64,000 nucleotides of DNA from a bacterium HR11 (GCA_002898535.1 BEHN01000003.1:124001-188000); one strand, 5' to 3'. Counted from the first letter of the stretch, positions 42,084 to 51,184 are shown. Made by a program: numbers and translations. Notes: generated by a model not told the origin, from the letters alone.

Positions 42084-43141
42084 ATCACGGCGTTAATGTA
42101 CCGGAGAAACATGTCGGCGTAGGGGTAACGGGCATAATACTGTAGCGCCCGGTCCTGATTTTGCAACACGCGGGCCCGCAGGCGAGCGTTGGTCATCAAG
42201 GTATGGACGGCCTCGGCGACGACGTAGGGGTCCTGCGTTTGGAGGACGACGCCCCCGCCCCGGAGGGTCTCCGGCATGGCCCCGGCGGCGTAAGCCACGA
42301 CGGGGACCCGGCAGTGCATGGCCTCCAGGAGGGGGACGCAGAAGCCCTCGTGCTCGCTCAGGGTGACGAACACGTCGGCCAGCCGGTAGAGCGTGACCAG
42401 CTCGTCCAGCGTCACGTGGTCCGTCAGGACGACGTCGGAAAGGCCTAAGGACCGGGCCAGGTGGAGAAGCCCCGCCCGGTAGCGTTCGAAGCCCTGAGTC
42501 GTCCCGGCGACGATCAGGCGGCTCCGGGGATTGTAATACCGCTGGTACACCCCGAAGGCCCGGATGAGGGCGTCGACGCGCTTGTTGGGGATGACCCGTC
42601 CGACAAACAGCCAGTTCGTCCGTCCGTCCCGGTACAGGTCCATCAGGTCCCGGCGAAGGTCGGCCCGGTCGAACTTTTCAAAGCGCACGGGGATGGGAAA
42701 GACGGCGTTGGGGGCGATGCCGTAGGCGTCCAGCTCCCGGCGGTTGAACTCCGAGTCGGCCAGGGCCAGGACGCAGGCGTCCCGAAAGAGCCGAAGCTGG
42801 TACCGTCCCAACAGGCACTGGGCGGCCAGGAGGGGATGGACCTGCTCGAAGTACGTATGGGGCGTGATGTTGTGGTAGACGAGGACCTTCCGACCCGGGC
42901 TGAGCCACACGAAGACGTTGATGTCCGACCCGATGGAGAAGTGCAGGATCAGGAGATGGTCCGGGGCCGGCCGGTACCGCACGAAGGGATGGCACAGGTG
43001 GGCGACCTTCGGATGGGCCTGCTCGACGAAGACCTCCGACTCGTGGCCGGCCGACCGGAGGATGGACTGAAGCTCCAGGATGGAGTCGCTGATGGCGTCC
43101 CCATACGACAGGACCGGCGTGAACTGATGGATGACGGCCAT
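42080..43141 (-). CDS. GT-B glycosyltransferase (family 4), first gene
   Basis: 353 residues from the ATG at 43141 (GAGG ten bases upstream); an extension to 43219 would run into a GGATGCA array. Motifs: RKVLVYHNITPHTYF, LALADSEFNRRELDAYGI, WLFVGRVIPNKRVDALIR and SEHEGFCVPLLEAMHCRVPVVAYAAGA. Closest in pattern to the next gene. The N-terminus QFTPVLSYGDAISDSILELQ is typical of acceptor-binding domains in mannosyltransferase-like GT4 enzymes. Confidence 0.9.
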   Translation of the reverse strand: MAVIHQFTPVLSYGDAISDSILELQSILRSAGHESEVFVEQAHPKVAHLCHPFVRYRPAPDHLLILHFSIGSDINVFVWLSPGRKVLVYHNITPHTYFEQVHPLLAAQCLLGRYQLRLFRDACVLALADSEFNRRELDAYGIAPNAVFPIPVRFEKFDRADLRRDLMDLYRDGRTNWLFVGRVIPNKRVDALIRAFGVYQRYYNPRSRLIVAGTTQGFERYRAGLLHLARSLGLSDVVLTDHVTLDELVTLYRLADVFVTLSEHEGFCVPLLEAMHCRVPVVAYAAGAMPETLRGGGVVLQTQDPYVVAEAVHTLMTNARLRARVLQNQDRALQYYARYPYADMFLRYINAVI

Positions 43142-43268
43142 GACGGTCTGACCTCGGCGACTCGAACTTACCCGGGGGCCTCCGTAGACCCAGGATGAAG
43201 GATACAGGATGCAGGCCACAAGAGGGGAATGCAGAGGGCGGAGTGGAATTCAAGCCCCGCTCATCGGA

Positions 43269-43346
43269 CAGAGCCGTTCGGTTCGTGAAAACCCGCATGG
43301 ATTCGGCTTTTCCGACCCTTGGGGGCGGACGATTTTTCAAGCCGAG
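43269..43346 (+). mobile_element. Solo left arm of a type 1 element
   Basis: CAGAGCCGTTCGGTTCGTGAAAACCCGCATGG onward to CGGACGATTTTTCAAGCC. It runs directly into a 120-bp tandem repeat block; no matching right end is found. Confidence 0.8.
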
Positions 43347-43347
43347 G

Positions 43348-43655
43348 TTTTCATCCCAGCCCCGCTCGCCCGAGCGGGGTCGGGGCGATCCGGCCATCCG
43401 GGAGTTCGGGAATTCGGCAGTTCGGCAGTTCGGCAGGTGGGCAGGTCGGCCGGGGGGCCAGCGACCCTTTTCATCCCAGCCCCGCTCGTCAGAGCGGGGT
43501 CGGGGGCGATCCGGCCATCCGGGAATTCGGGAATTCGGCAGTTCGGCAGGTGAGCAGGTGGGCAGGTCGGCCGGGGGGCCGGCGACCCTTTTCATCCCAG
43601 CCCCGCTCGTCAGAGCGGGGTCGGGGGCGATCCGGCCGTCCGAGAATTCGGGAAG
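43348..43655 (+). repeat. 120-bp tandem repeat, two full copies and one partial
   Basis: Units start TTTTCATCCCAGCCCCGCTC at 43348, 43468 and 43589 (periods 120 and 121). Each holds a CCCCGCTCG-CGAGCGGGG type hairpin, a GGGGCGATCCGGCC block, octamers of GGGAATTC/GGCAGTTC, and GGCCGGGGGGCC. Copies are near identical, so the duplication is recent. Confidence 0.9.
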
Positions 43656-43790
43656 GTCGTTCGGTGGTAGACGTAGAAGACAAGGGGCATGTAGCGTTCC
43701 AAGGCCCTGCGTCTCCCTGAAGTTTTCCCGACTCTTCGCCACCTCCTGTCGCCGACCGCCGGCGCCGGCCTCCAGGCCGCATCCCCGCCC
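43641..43790 (-). repeat. Dispersed repeat shared with 54091-54222 in opposite orientation
   Basis: About 130 bp with GGCGCCGGCGGTCGGCGACAGG, then AAACTTCAGGGAGACG, CTTGGAACG and TTCTACGTC on the minus strand, roughly 80 percent like 54091-54222. It may be a decayed gene end or a non-coding module. Beyond it lie a CCGAGACGCCGAGA-type hairpin (43807-43914) and CGACCTGC octamers (43921-44008), completing the 43142-44074 spacer, in which I see no gene. Confidence 0.6.
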
Positions 43791-43920
43791 CGGTGGGCCT
43801 CCCGATAGCGTATTTCCAAACCTCCATTCCACGGCTGAGACGCCGAGAGCGCCGAGAAAAATCAAAGAAACACCCTCGGCCTCTGCGCCTCGGCGGTGCG
43901 TTTTGCAACAGGCCCCGATG

Positions 43921-44008
43921 CCCGACCTGCCGACCTGCCGACCTGCCGAACTGCCGACCTGCCGAACTGCCCACCTGCCGAACTGCCGAATCCCCGAACT
44001 CCCGGATG
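43921..44008 (+). repeat. CGACCTGC octamer tandem array
   Basis: About ten 8-bp units alternating CGACCTGC, CGAACTGC and CCACCTGC, grading into CGAATCCC and CGAACTCC. The same octamer, in both directions, makes the cores of the MITE-like elements. Confidence 0.88.
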
Positions 44009-44074
44009 GCCCTTGGCTTGAAAAAACCGCCGGACACCCCCCGCGGCGCCGGGCCGGGCATCTCCGTCCTACTG

Positions 44075-46723
44075 TCACTCCGGGGCGCGCACCGATACGT
44101 GCCGGGCAACCCAGGCCCGGGCCTCGTCGGGGTCCTGGACCTGGCCGTCGATTTGGGCGACCCACAGGCGGTCCAGGATTTCCCGAAAGGCGGGACCGGG
44201 TTCGAGGCCCATCCGGCGGAGGTCCTCGCCGGTCAGGAAGGGCCGGAGGGACCGCCATTCGGTCAGGTACCGGCGGGCGTAGCTCCGGAGGGGCTCGTCG
44301 CTGATGGCCATCAGGAACAGGACCAGCTCGACGGGCCAGTCCCGCCACCGGCGGGCGACCTCGCCGGGCGTCGCCGAAGGCGTCCGGTGGTACCAGGCCT
44401 GAAACTCCCGGAGCAGGTCCCGTCCCTCGACGACGAGGCGGTAGACCTCCTGCGGCCACTGAAATTCGCGGATGACCGTCGGCCGGTCTTCGGCCGGCAG
44501 GTGCTGAAGGGCGACGAAAGCCCAGAACGTCCAGGCGTCCGGCCGTTCGGGGCCGAGCGTGACGCGCCACCAGTCGAAGACCTCGGCGGCCCGACGGACT
44601 TCTTCGAGGTCGGTCATGCGCCAGTTCCATCGGGGGTGCAGGTGGGGCCAGAGCCGGGCCTCCGTCATCCGGCGGAAGACCTCCAGGATGGCCGGCTCGG
44701 ACAGGAGGTACCGGAGCTCCAGGCCCTTCCGGGGGCCCGGCAGTCGTTCGAGGACGCCGGCGTCCCGGGCTTTCTCGAAGAGATGCTGGGTCTCGGGGCT
44801 GAGCCGAAAGCCGTAGCGGGCCGCGAATCGGATGGCCCGCAGGAGCCGGGCCGGGTCTTCAAAGAAGCTGAGGGAGTGAAGCACGCGGATGAGGCCGTCG
44901 TGGACGTCTCGCAAGCCCCCGAAGGGGTCGACGAGCTGGCCCCGCTCGGAGGGGTTCAGGGCCAGGGCCATGGCGTTGATCGTGAAGTCCCGCCGGTAGA
45001 GGTCCTGTCGGAGGAGCGTCCCGACCTCGACCCGGGGCGGGGCCCCGGGGTAGTCGTAAGTCTCCGTCCGGGCCGTCGCAAAGTCGATCCGGAGGCCGTC
45101 GGGAAGGGTCACGACGGCCGTCCCGAACTGTTCGTAGGCGTGGACCCGGCCGCCGTGGCGCTCGGCCCATGCCTGCGCCAGCAGGATCGCCGGACCCTCG
45201 ACGACGACGTCGACGTCCTGGGGCACCTGGTTCATCACGACGTCCCGGACGGCCCCGCCGACGAGATAGGCCCGCCAGCCCCGGGCCTCGGCGATGTCGC
45301 CGATTTCCTGGAAGTACGAGACCCACGTCGGCGGGCATAGCTTCTCCAGACGACGCCAGTAATTCATCGCCGGGCCGGTCGGCCGGGCCAGCCGGACGGC
45401 GCTCAGCTGAAGCCAGTCGTAGCGGGCCCGCAGGAGGTCCATGCGGGTGATGAGGCCCTGGACCGGACCGCCGGGTTCGGCGACCAGGACGATGCGGGAC
45501 CGATGGCGGAGGAGCGCCTCGGCCACTTCGTCCAGCGTGGCCTCGGGTCGGACGACGGGCGGCGGACCGGCCATGACCTCGTGAACCGGGCGTTCGTCGA
45601 GTCCCATCGCCCGGGCCTGGTCCAGGGCCTGGCGGGTGACGAGGCCGACGACCTGACCGTCGGCCTCCACCGGCAGGGCGTTGACCCGAAACCGGTTGAT
45701 GACCTCCGCCGCCTGGGCGACGGTCGTCGCCGCCGAGACCGTCCGGACGGACCGGACCATGACGTCCCGGGCGCGGGGCTCGGCCGGGAGGCGTTCCTCG
45801 ATGACCCGGATCAGGCGCTCCTTCACCTCGATGGCCGTCTTCTGGGGGACGGAAGCCGACCCGGCGTAGGCGTGGCCGCCGCCGCCGAGTTCGGCCAGGA
45901 TGGCCCCGACGTCGATGCGGTGGCTCCGGGACCGTCCGATCACGTACACGTGTCGAGGCGTCTCGAGGGCGACGAACAGGACCTCGATGGGTGTCTCGTC
46001 CATGATACGGTGGACGACGACGGCCAGGTCGGCGATGTACTGTCGGTGGCGGATCACCGCAAAGTGCACGGTCGCGCCCCGGACCGGCAGGACTTCCAGG
46101 CTCTGCCGGATCTCGTCGATGGCCTCGGCCTGCTCCGCCTGGAGGGCCACGGTCATCCAGTCCCGGATCATGCGGACGTCGGCCCCTTGCGCCAGCAGGA
46201 AGGCGGCGGCCTCGAGGTCGGCCGGCGTCGTGCCCACGAAGGTGAAAAAGCCGGTGTCCTCGTAAATCCCCAGGGCCATCAGGGTGGCCTCCAGGCTACC
46301 CACCGAGAGGCCCCGGGCCTGGATCTCCCGGACCAGGATCGTGGTCGTCGCCCCGTAAGGCGCCGTGTGGACTTCTACACTGCCCGGCTGGTCCCCGACC
46401 GACTCGCCCTCGACGGGATGCGTGTCGTAGATGACCCACCGGATAGGCCGGTGGCGGAGGCTCTCGTACACGGGCCCGATCCGGCTCGGCGTCCCGGCGT
46501 CGACGACGATGACGGTCCGAAGGGCGTCCAGCTCGATGTCCCGCCAGGCGTAGAAGGGCCGGGTCTCAAAGTAGGGATGCGCCAGGATCCGGCGGATCGT
46601 CGTCTCATACGTATCCGGCAGGACCGGGACGGCCTCGGGATACAGGTACGTGACGGCCAGCATGGCGCTGAAGCCGTCCAGGTCGGCGTTCATGTGCGTC
46701 GTCACGACGACTTCCGGCTTCAT
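44075..46723 (-). CDS. DHH-CBS-tRNA nucleotidyltransferase/poly(A) polymerase fusion
   Basis: 882 residues. N-terminal DHH phosphoesterase domain (HMNADLDGFSA; VVDAG; YDTHPVEG where the DHH motif reads DTH) and DHHA1 (GGGGHAYAGSA, about 285). Two CBS domains follow (about 318-435; VMVRSVRTVSAATTV and VMAGPPPVVRPEATL). The C-terminal half is a class II nucleotidyltransferase: YLVGGAVRDVVMNQ, the metal-binding DVDVVVEG, and RDFTINAMAL, plus RLLRAIRFAARYGF. Such fusions are known, for instance in Aquificae and Deltaproteobacteria, and some are A-adding enzymes for the tRNA CCA end. Whether it adds CCA or only A cannot be read by eye. Confidence 0.9.
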   Translation of the reverse strand: MKPEVVVTTHMNADLDGFSAMLAVTYLYPEAVPVLPDTYETTIRRILAHPYFETRPFYAWRDIELDALRTVIVVDAGTPSRIGPVYESLRHRPIRWVIYDTHPVEGESVGDQPGSVEVHTAPYGATTTILVREIQARGLSVGSLEATLMALGIYEDTGFFTFVGTTPADLEAAAFLLAQGADVRMIRDWMTVALQAEQAEAIDEIRQSLEVLPVRGATVHFAVIRHRQYIADLAVVVHRIMDETPIEVLFVALETPRHVYVIGRSRSHRIDVGAILAELGGGGHAYAGSASVPQKTAIEVKERLIRVIEERLPAEPRARDVMVRSVRTVSAATTVAQAAEVINRFRVNALPVEADGQVVGLVTRQALDQARAMGLDERPVHEVMAGPPPVVRPEATLDEVAEALLRHRSRIVLVAEPGGPVQGLITRMDLLRARYDWLQLSAVRLARPTGPAMNYWRRLEKLCPPTWVSYFQEIGDIAEARGWRAYLVGGAVRDVVMNQVPQDVDVVVEGPAILLAQAWAERHGGRVHAYEQFGTAVVTLPDGLRIDFATARTETYDYPGAPPRVEVGTLLRQDLYRRDFTINAMALALNPSERGQLVDPFGGLRDVHDGLIRVLHSLSFFEDPARLLRAIRFAARYGFRLSPETQHLFEKARDAGVLERLPGPRKGLELRYLLSEPAILEVFRRMTEARLWPHLHPRWNWRMTDLEEVRRAAEVFDWWRVTLGPERPDAWTFWAFVALQHLPAEDRPTVIREFQWPQEVYRLVVEGRDLLREFQAWYHRTPSATPGEVARRWRDWPVELVLFLMAISDEPLRSYARRYLTEWRSLRPFLTGEDLRRMGLEPGPAFREILDRLWVAQIDGQVQDPDEARAWVARHVSVRAPE

Positions 46724-46813
46724 CGGGGCTATCCGACCATTCGGCCATTCGGGAGTTCGGGAACTCGGCCATTCGGCCGGTGGACCGTCTTCATCCCGGC
46801 CCCGCTCGTCTCT

Positions 46814-47446
46814 TCACGGCGGGGGCTGGAGGAGATAGCGGCCCGGCAGGCCCCATTCCATCTGATAGACCGGGAGGGCCTCCCGATAGCCGGGGACGGG
46901 CACCGGAGGACGGCTCCGCCCGGGTAAGTAGGTGTAAACGGCCTCATAGTACGACCGTTCGACCCAGACCGTCCCGACCGGAGCCCGTCGGGCCAGGCCG
47001 GCGGCCGCCTCCGTCGCCGGGCCCCAGGCCTCGACCAGACCGCCTTGCCCTTCGAGGCACCAGACGTCGCCGACGGCGGCCCCGACCCGAAATTCCAGCC
47101 GAGGCCGGCCCTGCATCGCCGGGACCTGCCCTTTGTGCAGAGCCAACCAATGGTAGAGGGTCCGGGTCAGGCCGTCCTCATGGGGTGCCCACCAGAAGAC
47201 GTAAAGCCCGGGCAGACGCCACAGGACGGCGTCCGGCGGGACTTGAGCCGACCACCGCTCGACGAGGTCGCCCCACCGGGCCAGAAGGTCTTGGGTCTCC
47301 GCCAGGCGAGGGGCCTCCCAAAGGTCGGAGTGGTGCCAGCCGCTTCCCCAGAAGACCCATACGGCGGCCCTCCGCCGGACGGGCGCTTGAAAAGCCGTCT
47401 CGGCCCGCTCGGCTTCCGGCCGACCCCACGTCATCGGCCACCGCAT
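46814..47446 (-). CDS. Degenerate class III cyclase-like protein
   Basis: 210 residues; AAGGAA five bases before ATG. The C-terminal part RVGAAVGDVWCLEG, VEAWGPATEAAAGLARRAPVGTVWVERSYYEAV follows the order of class III adenylate/guanylate cyclases (RxGI-x-G, GxxVNxAARL, GxI-V). The Asn and Arg of NxxxR are replaced (ATEAAAGLA), and the N-terminal metal Asp residues are not visible, so it is probably inactive. It lies 90 bp upstream of the nucleotidyltransferase fusion gene. If not a cyclase relative it is simply unknown. Confidence 0.6.
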   Translation of the reverse strand: MRWPMTWGRPEAERAETAFQAPVRRRAAVWVFWGSGWHHSDLWEAPRLAETQDLLARWGDLVERWSAQVPPDAVLWRLPGLYVFWWAPHEDGLTRTLYHWLALHKGQVPAMQGRPRLEFRVGAAVGDVWCLEGQGGLVEAWGPATEAAAGLARRAPVGTVWVERSYYEAVYTYLPGRSRPPVPVPGYREALPVYQMEWGLPGRYLLQPPP

Positions 47447-47479
47447 CGCACTTTCCTTGGCAAGTCAGGAACTCGGCAG

Positions 47480-47612
47480 TTCGGCAGTAGGCAGATGGGC
47501 AGTCGGCAGATAGGTGGGCAGATGGGCAAATGGGCAGATAGGCAGATAGGGAGCAACAATCAGGGACTACTCCCTTCACCATCTGCCGACTGCCCATCTG
47601 CCTACTGCCGAA
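47480..47612. repeat. Perfect 32-bp inverted repeat of octamer units
   Basis: Arms at 47480-47511 and 47581-47612 are exact reverse complements (TTCGGCAGTAGGCAGATGGG onward) with a 69-bp loop holding further GGCAGATA units. It lies between two minus-strand genes, just after the stop of the helical-repeat gene. Confidence 0.93.
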
Positions 47613-47627
47613 TTCCCGGATTCCCGA

Positions 47628-48818
47628 TCAGTAATTGGTCCACTCCAGGGGAATCCGCCAGCCGCTCCGGAGCCGCCGCCGGATCAGCCGGTGGAAGTCC
47701 CGCACGTCGGGTCCCCGAAGGAGTTCCCGGTAAATGCGTTCCGCTTCCGCCGTCGCGCCCCGGGTGTCGAGGACCTGGGCCAGGCTGAGGCGGACCCAGG
47801 CGTCGAGCCAGGGGGGCCGGGCCCGGGGCATGGCCGAGAGGTAGCGGAGCCACTGTTCCGCCGCTTCCCATTGACCCGTATGCATGTACCAGCGGGCCCG
47901 CCAGTAGACGGCCTCCGTCCACGTAATTTCGGGAAGCTCGGCCCCCCGGACGATGGCCCAGGCGACCCAGTCCTGCCAGATAGCATCGGCCTCGGCCCAC
48001 CGCTCGCCGTGGACGGCCGCCCGCAGGAGAAATAGCCGGTGGGTCAGATTCTCCGGATAGACGGCGATCAGCCGTCGGCCCCACTCGAGGGCCCGGTCGT
48101 AGTCGTGTTCATAGAACAGGTAAATGTACACCAGGGTGCGGACGGCTTCCCACTGGACGACCGACGGCGTCGTCGCCGCCCGCTGGAGTCGGCGCAGGCC
48201 CCGGGCCCGGTCGCCCGGCGGAATCCCCAGGATCGAACCCAATACCCGGATGAGCCGGGGGACCGTGCCGGCAAAGTAGTCGTAATTCCCATATAAGTAG
48301 TCCATCCACGGACAGTCGGCCCCCAGGTCCCGGAGGACGCCCAGCTCGTGATACATGCGCCCGCCGGCCCGACCCGCCTTAAAGTCATCGCCCTGGATCG
48401 CCAGCCACAGGCTTTCCAGGCCGTACGAGCTGGCCCGCGCCAGGGCGGCGGCCCCGACGTCGGCCCCCGAGCGCTCCATGAGCCGGACTTTCTGCCGCAG
48501 GACCTGGAGGCGACGCTCGATCTCGGCCGTCGGGACGGGGTAGATGTAATCGTTCCATCGGACGGCGACGAGGGCATCGACGAAAAAGGGATAGGGATTG
48601 TCCGGATAGGCCTGCTCGCAGGCCGCCAGGGCCGGCCATAGCTCGGCGAACCGCATCCGGTAGAAGAGATTCAGGGCCTGAACGGCGCAGGGCGGGACTG
48701 CATCGACCAGCCGTCGGCAGAGGGCCTCATCGGCCGAAGCTCCGGCTGGCAGGACCACGACCCCGACGGCGACCCACGCCCAAGGTCCCAGCCGTCCCCA
48801 CCGCATGACCGTCGTCAC
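47628..48818 (-). CDS. Exported helical-repeat (TPR-like) protein, unknown function
   Basis: 396 residues. It starts with GTG overlapping the stop codon of the sigma-54 activator gene (GTGA), or with the ATG four codons later. A signal peptide (WAWVAVGVVVLPAGASA) is followed by helices that pair as TPR-like units, such as WEAVRTLVYIYLFYEHDYDRALEWG and AWVRLSLAQVLDTRGATAEAERIYREL. Trp and Tyr are abundant. No catalytic motif. Coupling to the regulator gene suggests co-expression, not that it is regulated by it. Confidence 0.78.
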   Translation of the reverse strand: MTTVMRWGRLGPWAWVAVGVVVLPAGASADEALCRRLVDAVPPCAVQALNLFYRMRFAELWPALAACEQAYPDNPYPFFVDALVAVRWNDYIYPVPTAEIERRLQVLRQKVRLMERSGADVGAAALARASSYGLESLWLAIQGDDFKAGRAGGRMYHELGVLRDLGADCPWMDYLYGNYDYFAGTVPRLIRVLGSILGIPPGDRARGLRRLQRAATTPSVVQWEAVRTLVYIYLFYEHDYDRALEWGRRLIAVYPENLTHRLFLLRAAVHGERWAEADAIWQDWVAWAIVRGAELPEITWTEAVYWRARWYMHTGQWEAAEQWLRYLSAMPRARPPWLDAWVRLSLAQVLDTRGATAEAERIYRELLRGPDVRDFHRLIRRRLRSGWRIPLEWTNY

Positions 48819-50803
48819 GGGAGCTCGGCCGACTCGGAGGGAACGATGCCGTACCGGGCCATCTTATCGTAGAGCGTACGACGGGAAATCCCCAGCAGGC
48901 GAGCGGCCCGGGCCTTATTGCCCCGGACGCGGCGGAGGGCTTCCCGGATGGCCCAGGCCTCGAGGCGTTCCAGGTTCAGGTCCTGGTCGCTGAAGGCCGC
49001 CGAGACGTCCCCGACGGCCGGCGACCGAATCCAGGGGGCCTGCTCGATGCCCCGCAGGATGTCGGGCGAGACGAGGTCGACCGTCAGGCGGCCGTGGCCG
49101 AGGGTCGCCATCCGGCGGACCTCGTTTTCGAGCTGGCGGACGTTGCCGGGCCAGGCATAGGCCATGAAGATTTGAATGACCTGGGGGTCTACGTAGACCT
49201 CCGGGAGATGGAGGGCCTCCATGACCTGCCGCAGAAAGTAGTCGACCAGCAGGGGGATGTCTTCCTTCCGGTCTCGAAGCGGCGGCAGGTCGATCCGGAA
49301 CACGTTCAGCCGGTAGTAGAGGTCTTCCCGGAAGCGGCCCTCCTGAACGTACTGCTCCAGTTTCCGGTTCGTGGCGGCCAGGACCCGGACGTCGACCCGC
49401 ACCGACTGCGTGGCCCCCAGGCGCCGGACCTCGCCGGTTTCGATGGCCCGTAGGAGCTTGGCCTGGAGCGCCAGGGGCATCTCCCCGATTTCGTCGAGGA
49501 ACAGCGTTCCCCCGTCGGCGGCTTCGATGAGGCCTTGGGTCGTCTGGTACGCCCCCGTGAAGGCGCCCCGCTCGGCCCCGAAGAGCTCCCGCTCCATCAG
49601 GGTCTCCGGGATGGCGGCGCAGTTGATGGCGACGAATCGTTGGCCGGCCCGGCGGGAGGCCTCGTGGATCGAACGGGCGACGAGCTCCTTGCCCGTCCCG
49701 CTCTCGCCCGTGATCAGGACCGGCAGGTCCGTGTCCTTGATGAGCTCGATCGTCTCGTAGATCCGTTGCATCGCCGGGCTGTGGCCGATCAGGCGGTGAT
49801 ACCGGGCCCGATACGTCGGGTCCTTCTTTTGCCATTCGAGCTGGATCCGGAGCTTCTGGAGCTCGGCGTCACTGGCCTGGACCTGGGCCTGCAGGAACTG
49901 GTTCATCATCTCGAGCTGGCGGCGGGATTCTTCCAGCTCTTGATACGCCTGGGCCAGGCGGACCATGGGGGCCGCCATGGCGGCAAACAGCGTGGCCGTC
50001 TCCCGGTCGTGGGCGTCAAAGGTGCCCTCGAGCTTGTTGATCAGCTCGAGGGCCCCGATCGGCCGGTCGGCCCGCTCGTCCTCCCGGACGACCAGGGGGA
50101 TACAGAGGAGGGAGCGGGTCTGGTAGCCCGTCTGAGCGTCGGCCTCGGCGTAAAAGTCCGGGTGCGAACGGACGTCGTCGACGATGAGGAGCTTCCCGTC
50201 CAGGACGCTCCGCCAGACGATGCCCCGACCCCGGGGGACCGAGATGTGGGTCCACGTGTCTAAGATGACCTGACCCCGGGCGTCCCGCCGGACCGACAGG
50301 AAGGTGTCCATGGCGTTCTCTTCCTTGTTCACCAGAAACAGGCTGGCCCGCTCGGCCTGCAGGAGCTCCGTCGCCTTTTGGGTGATCGAGAACAGGACCT
50401 GCTGGAAGTCCTCCATCTTCAGGATGGCCTGGGCCAGCTCCAGGAGCACGGACAAGGTCTCGCCCGAGGGCACGCCCCGGGGCGTCTGGAGGTCTTCCTG
50501 CCACCGGACGAGCCAGGCCAGGAGGGGCGTCCAGCAGGTCGGCGGCACATCGACGTCCGGCGGGATCCACATGAAGGCCACCCGCAGGCCGGGCCACCGG
50601 GCCGCAATGAGATGGCCCCCGGCGATCGTCTCCCGGCCGCAGGCGGGATACAGGGGCCAGCGCTCTAAGGGGTAGCTCCGAAAGTGCTGGGCGATCGTCT
50701 GCTCGAGCCGCTTCTCGGCCGGCAGGACCAGCCACGTGACCCCACGCTCCGTGAAGACCCCGCCGATCCACTGAGGCACGGGTCCAAGACTCACGGCGCT
50801 CAT
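48815..50803 (-). CDS. Sigma-54-dependent activator with GAF domain
   Basis: 662 residues; GAGG seven bases upstream. The first 120 residues are unassigned. A GAF domain (about 125-300) follows, then a short coiled coil and the AAA+ domain (about 345-580) with Walker A GESGTGKE, the sigma-54 contact loop GAFTGA, Walker B TLFLDEIGE and the arginine-rich RLNVFRIDLPPLRDR. The C-terminus is a Fis-type helix-turn-helix (NKARAARLLGISRRTLYDKM). There is no receiver domain, so a ligand or partner bound to the GAF domain should control it. Targets are unknown; I found no clear -24/-12 site in the window. Confidence 0.92.
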   Translation of the reverse strand: MSAVSLGPVPQWIGGVFTERGVTWLVLPAEKRLEQTIAQHFRSYPLERWPLYPACGRETIAGGHLIAARWPGLRVAFMWIPPDVDVPPTCWTPLLAWLVRWQEDLQTPRGVPSGETLSVLLELAQAILKMEDFQQVLFSITQKATELLQAERASLFLVNKEENAMDTFLSVRRDARGQVILDTWTHISVPRGRGIVWRSVLDGKLLIVDDVRSHPDFYAEADAQTGYQTRSLLCIPLVVREDERADRPIGALELINKLEGTFDAHDRETATLFAAMAAPMVRLAQAYQELEESRRQLEMMNQFLQAQVQASDAELQKLRIQLEWQKKDPTYRARYHRLIGHSPAMQRIYETIELIKDTDLPVLITGESGTGKELVARSIHEASRRAGQRFVAINCAAIPETLMERELFGAERGAFTGAYQTTQGLIEAADGGTLFLDEIGEMPLALQAKLLRAIETGEVRRLGATQSVRVDVRVLAATNRKLEQYVQEGRFREDLYYRLNVFRIDLPPLRDRKEDIPLLVDYFLRQVMEALHLPEVYVDPQVIQIFMAYAWPGNVRQLENEVRRMATLGHGRLTVDLVSPDILRGIEQAPWIRSPAVGDVSAAFSDQDLNLERLEAWAIREALRRVRGNKARAARLLGISRRTLYDKMARYGIVPSESAELP

Positions 50804-50935
50804 CGTTTGACCTCACCGGAAGACCCCGGACCGTAGACTACAGGCCCCAGACCTGTCCCGGGAGACTCAAAACGAGGCCATCCGGTTTGTTCGGGGGGGT
50901 CCGGGGCCCATAGCCCGTGGTCTGGGGTGACCGTT

Positions 50936-51148
50936 TCATCCTTCGGATTCTCCGCTCGTGGGGGACGTCGCCTGCAGGCGCTCGATCCGTCGCCGGGCCT
51001 CCTGAAGCTTCTGTTCACAAAATTCCGACAGCCGCTTTCCCTCTTCATAAAGTTCCAGGAGTTGCTCCAGGGGAAGGTTCCCACTCTCTAACTGCTGGAC
51101 GATCTGGCGCAGGCGTTCTAAGGCCGTCTCAAAGGTCAGCCCCTCCAT
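50936..51148 (-). CDS. xseB: Exodeoxyribonuclease VII small subunit
   Basis: 70 residues, the normal XseB size. The two-helix pattern LTFETALERLRQIVQQLESG, LPLEQLLELYEEGKRL and CEQKLQEARRRIERL is diagnostic. It binds several times per XseA to form the nuclease. GGAGAGGAG precedes the ATG. It follows xseA after 36 bp, in the same operon. Confidence 0.93.
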   Translation of the reverse strand: MEGLTFETALERLRQIVQQLESGNLPLEQLLELYEEGKRLSEFCEQKLQEARRRIERLQATSPTSGESEG

Positions 51149-51184
51149 GTCTCCTCTCCTGGATGGGGTCTGTCGTCTGGGTCC

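Noticed and set aside
43348-43655. Possible CRISPR array
   Set aside because: Units of 120 bp are contiguous without unique spacers and contain internal short tandem repeats; no cas genes are near.
43610-43819. Short open frame with similarity to the 54091-54222 repeat
   Set aside because: The two copies agree partly in two different frames and differ by indels, so conserved coding is not supported; treated as a non-coding repeat.
42678-44630. 650-codon minus frame spanning the repeat region and the glycosyltransferase start
   Set aside because: It runs through tandem repeats and overlaps two real genes in other frames; translation is repetitive.
48805-48818. ATG four codons downstream as start of the helical-repeat gene
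   Set aside because: Not excluded, but the GTG overlapping the previous stop codon (GTGA) matches the coupling seen elsewhere in the window, so I kept GTG.
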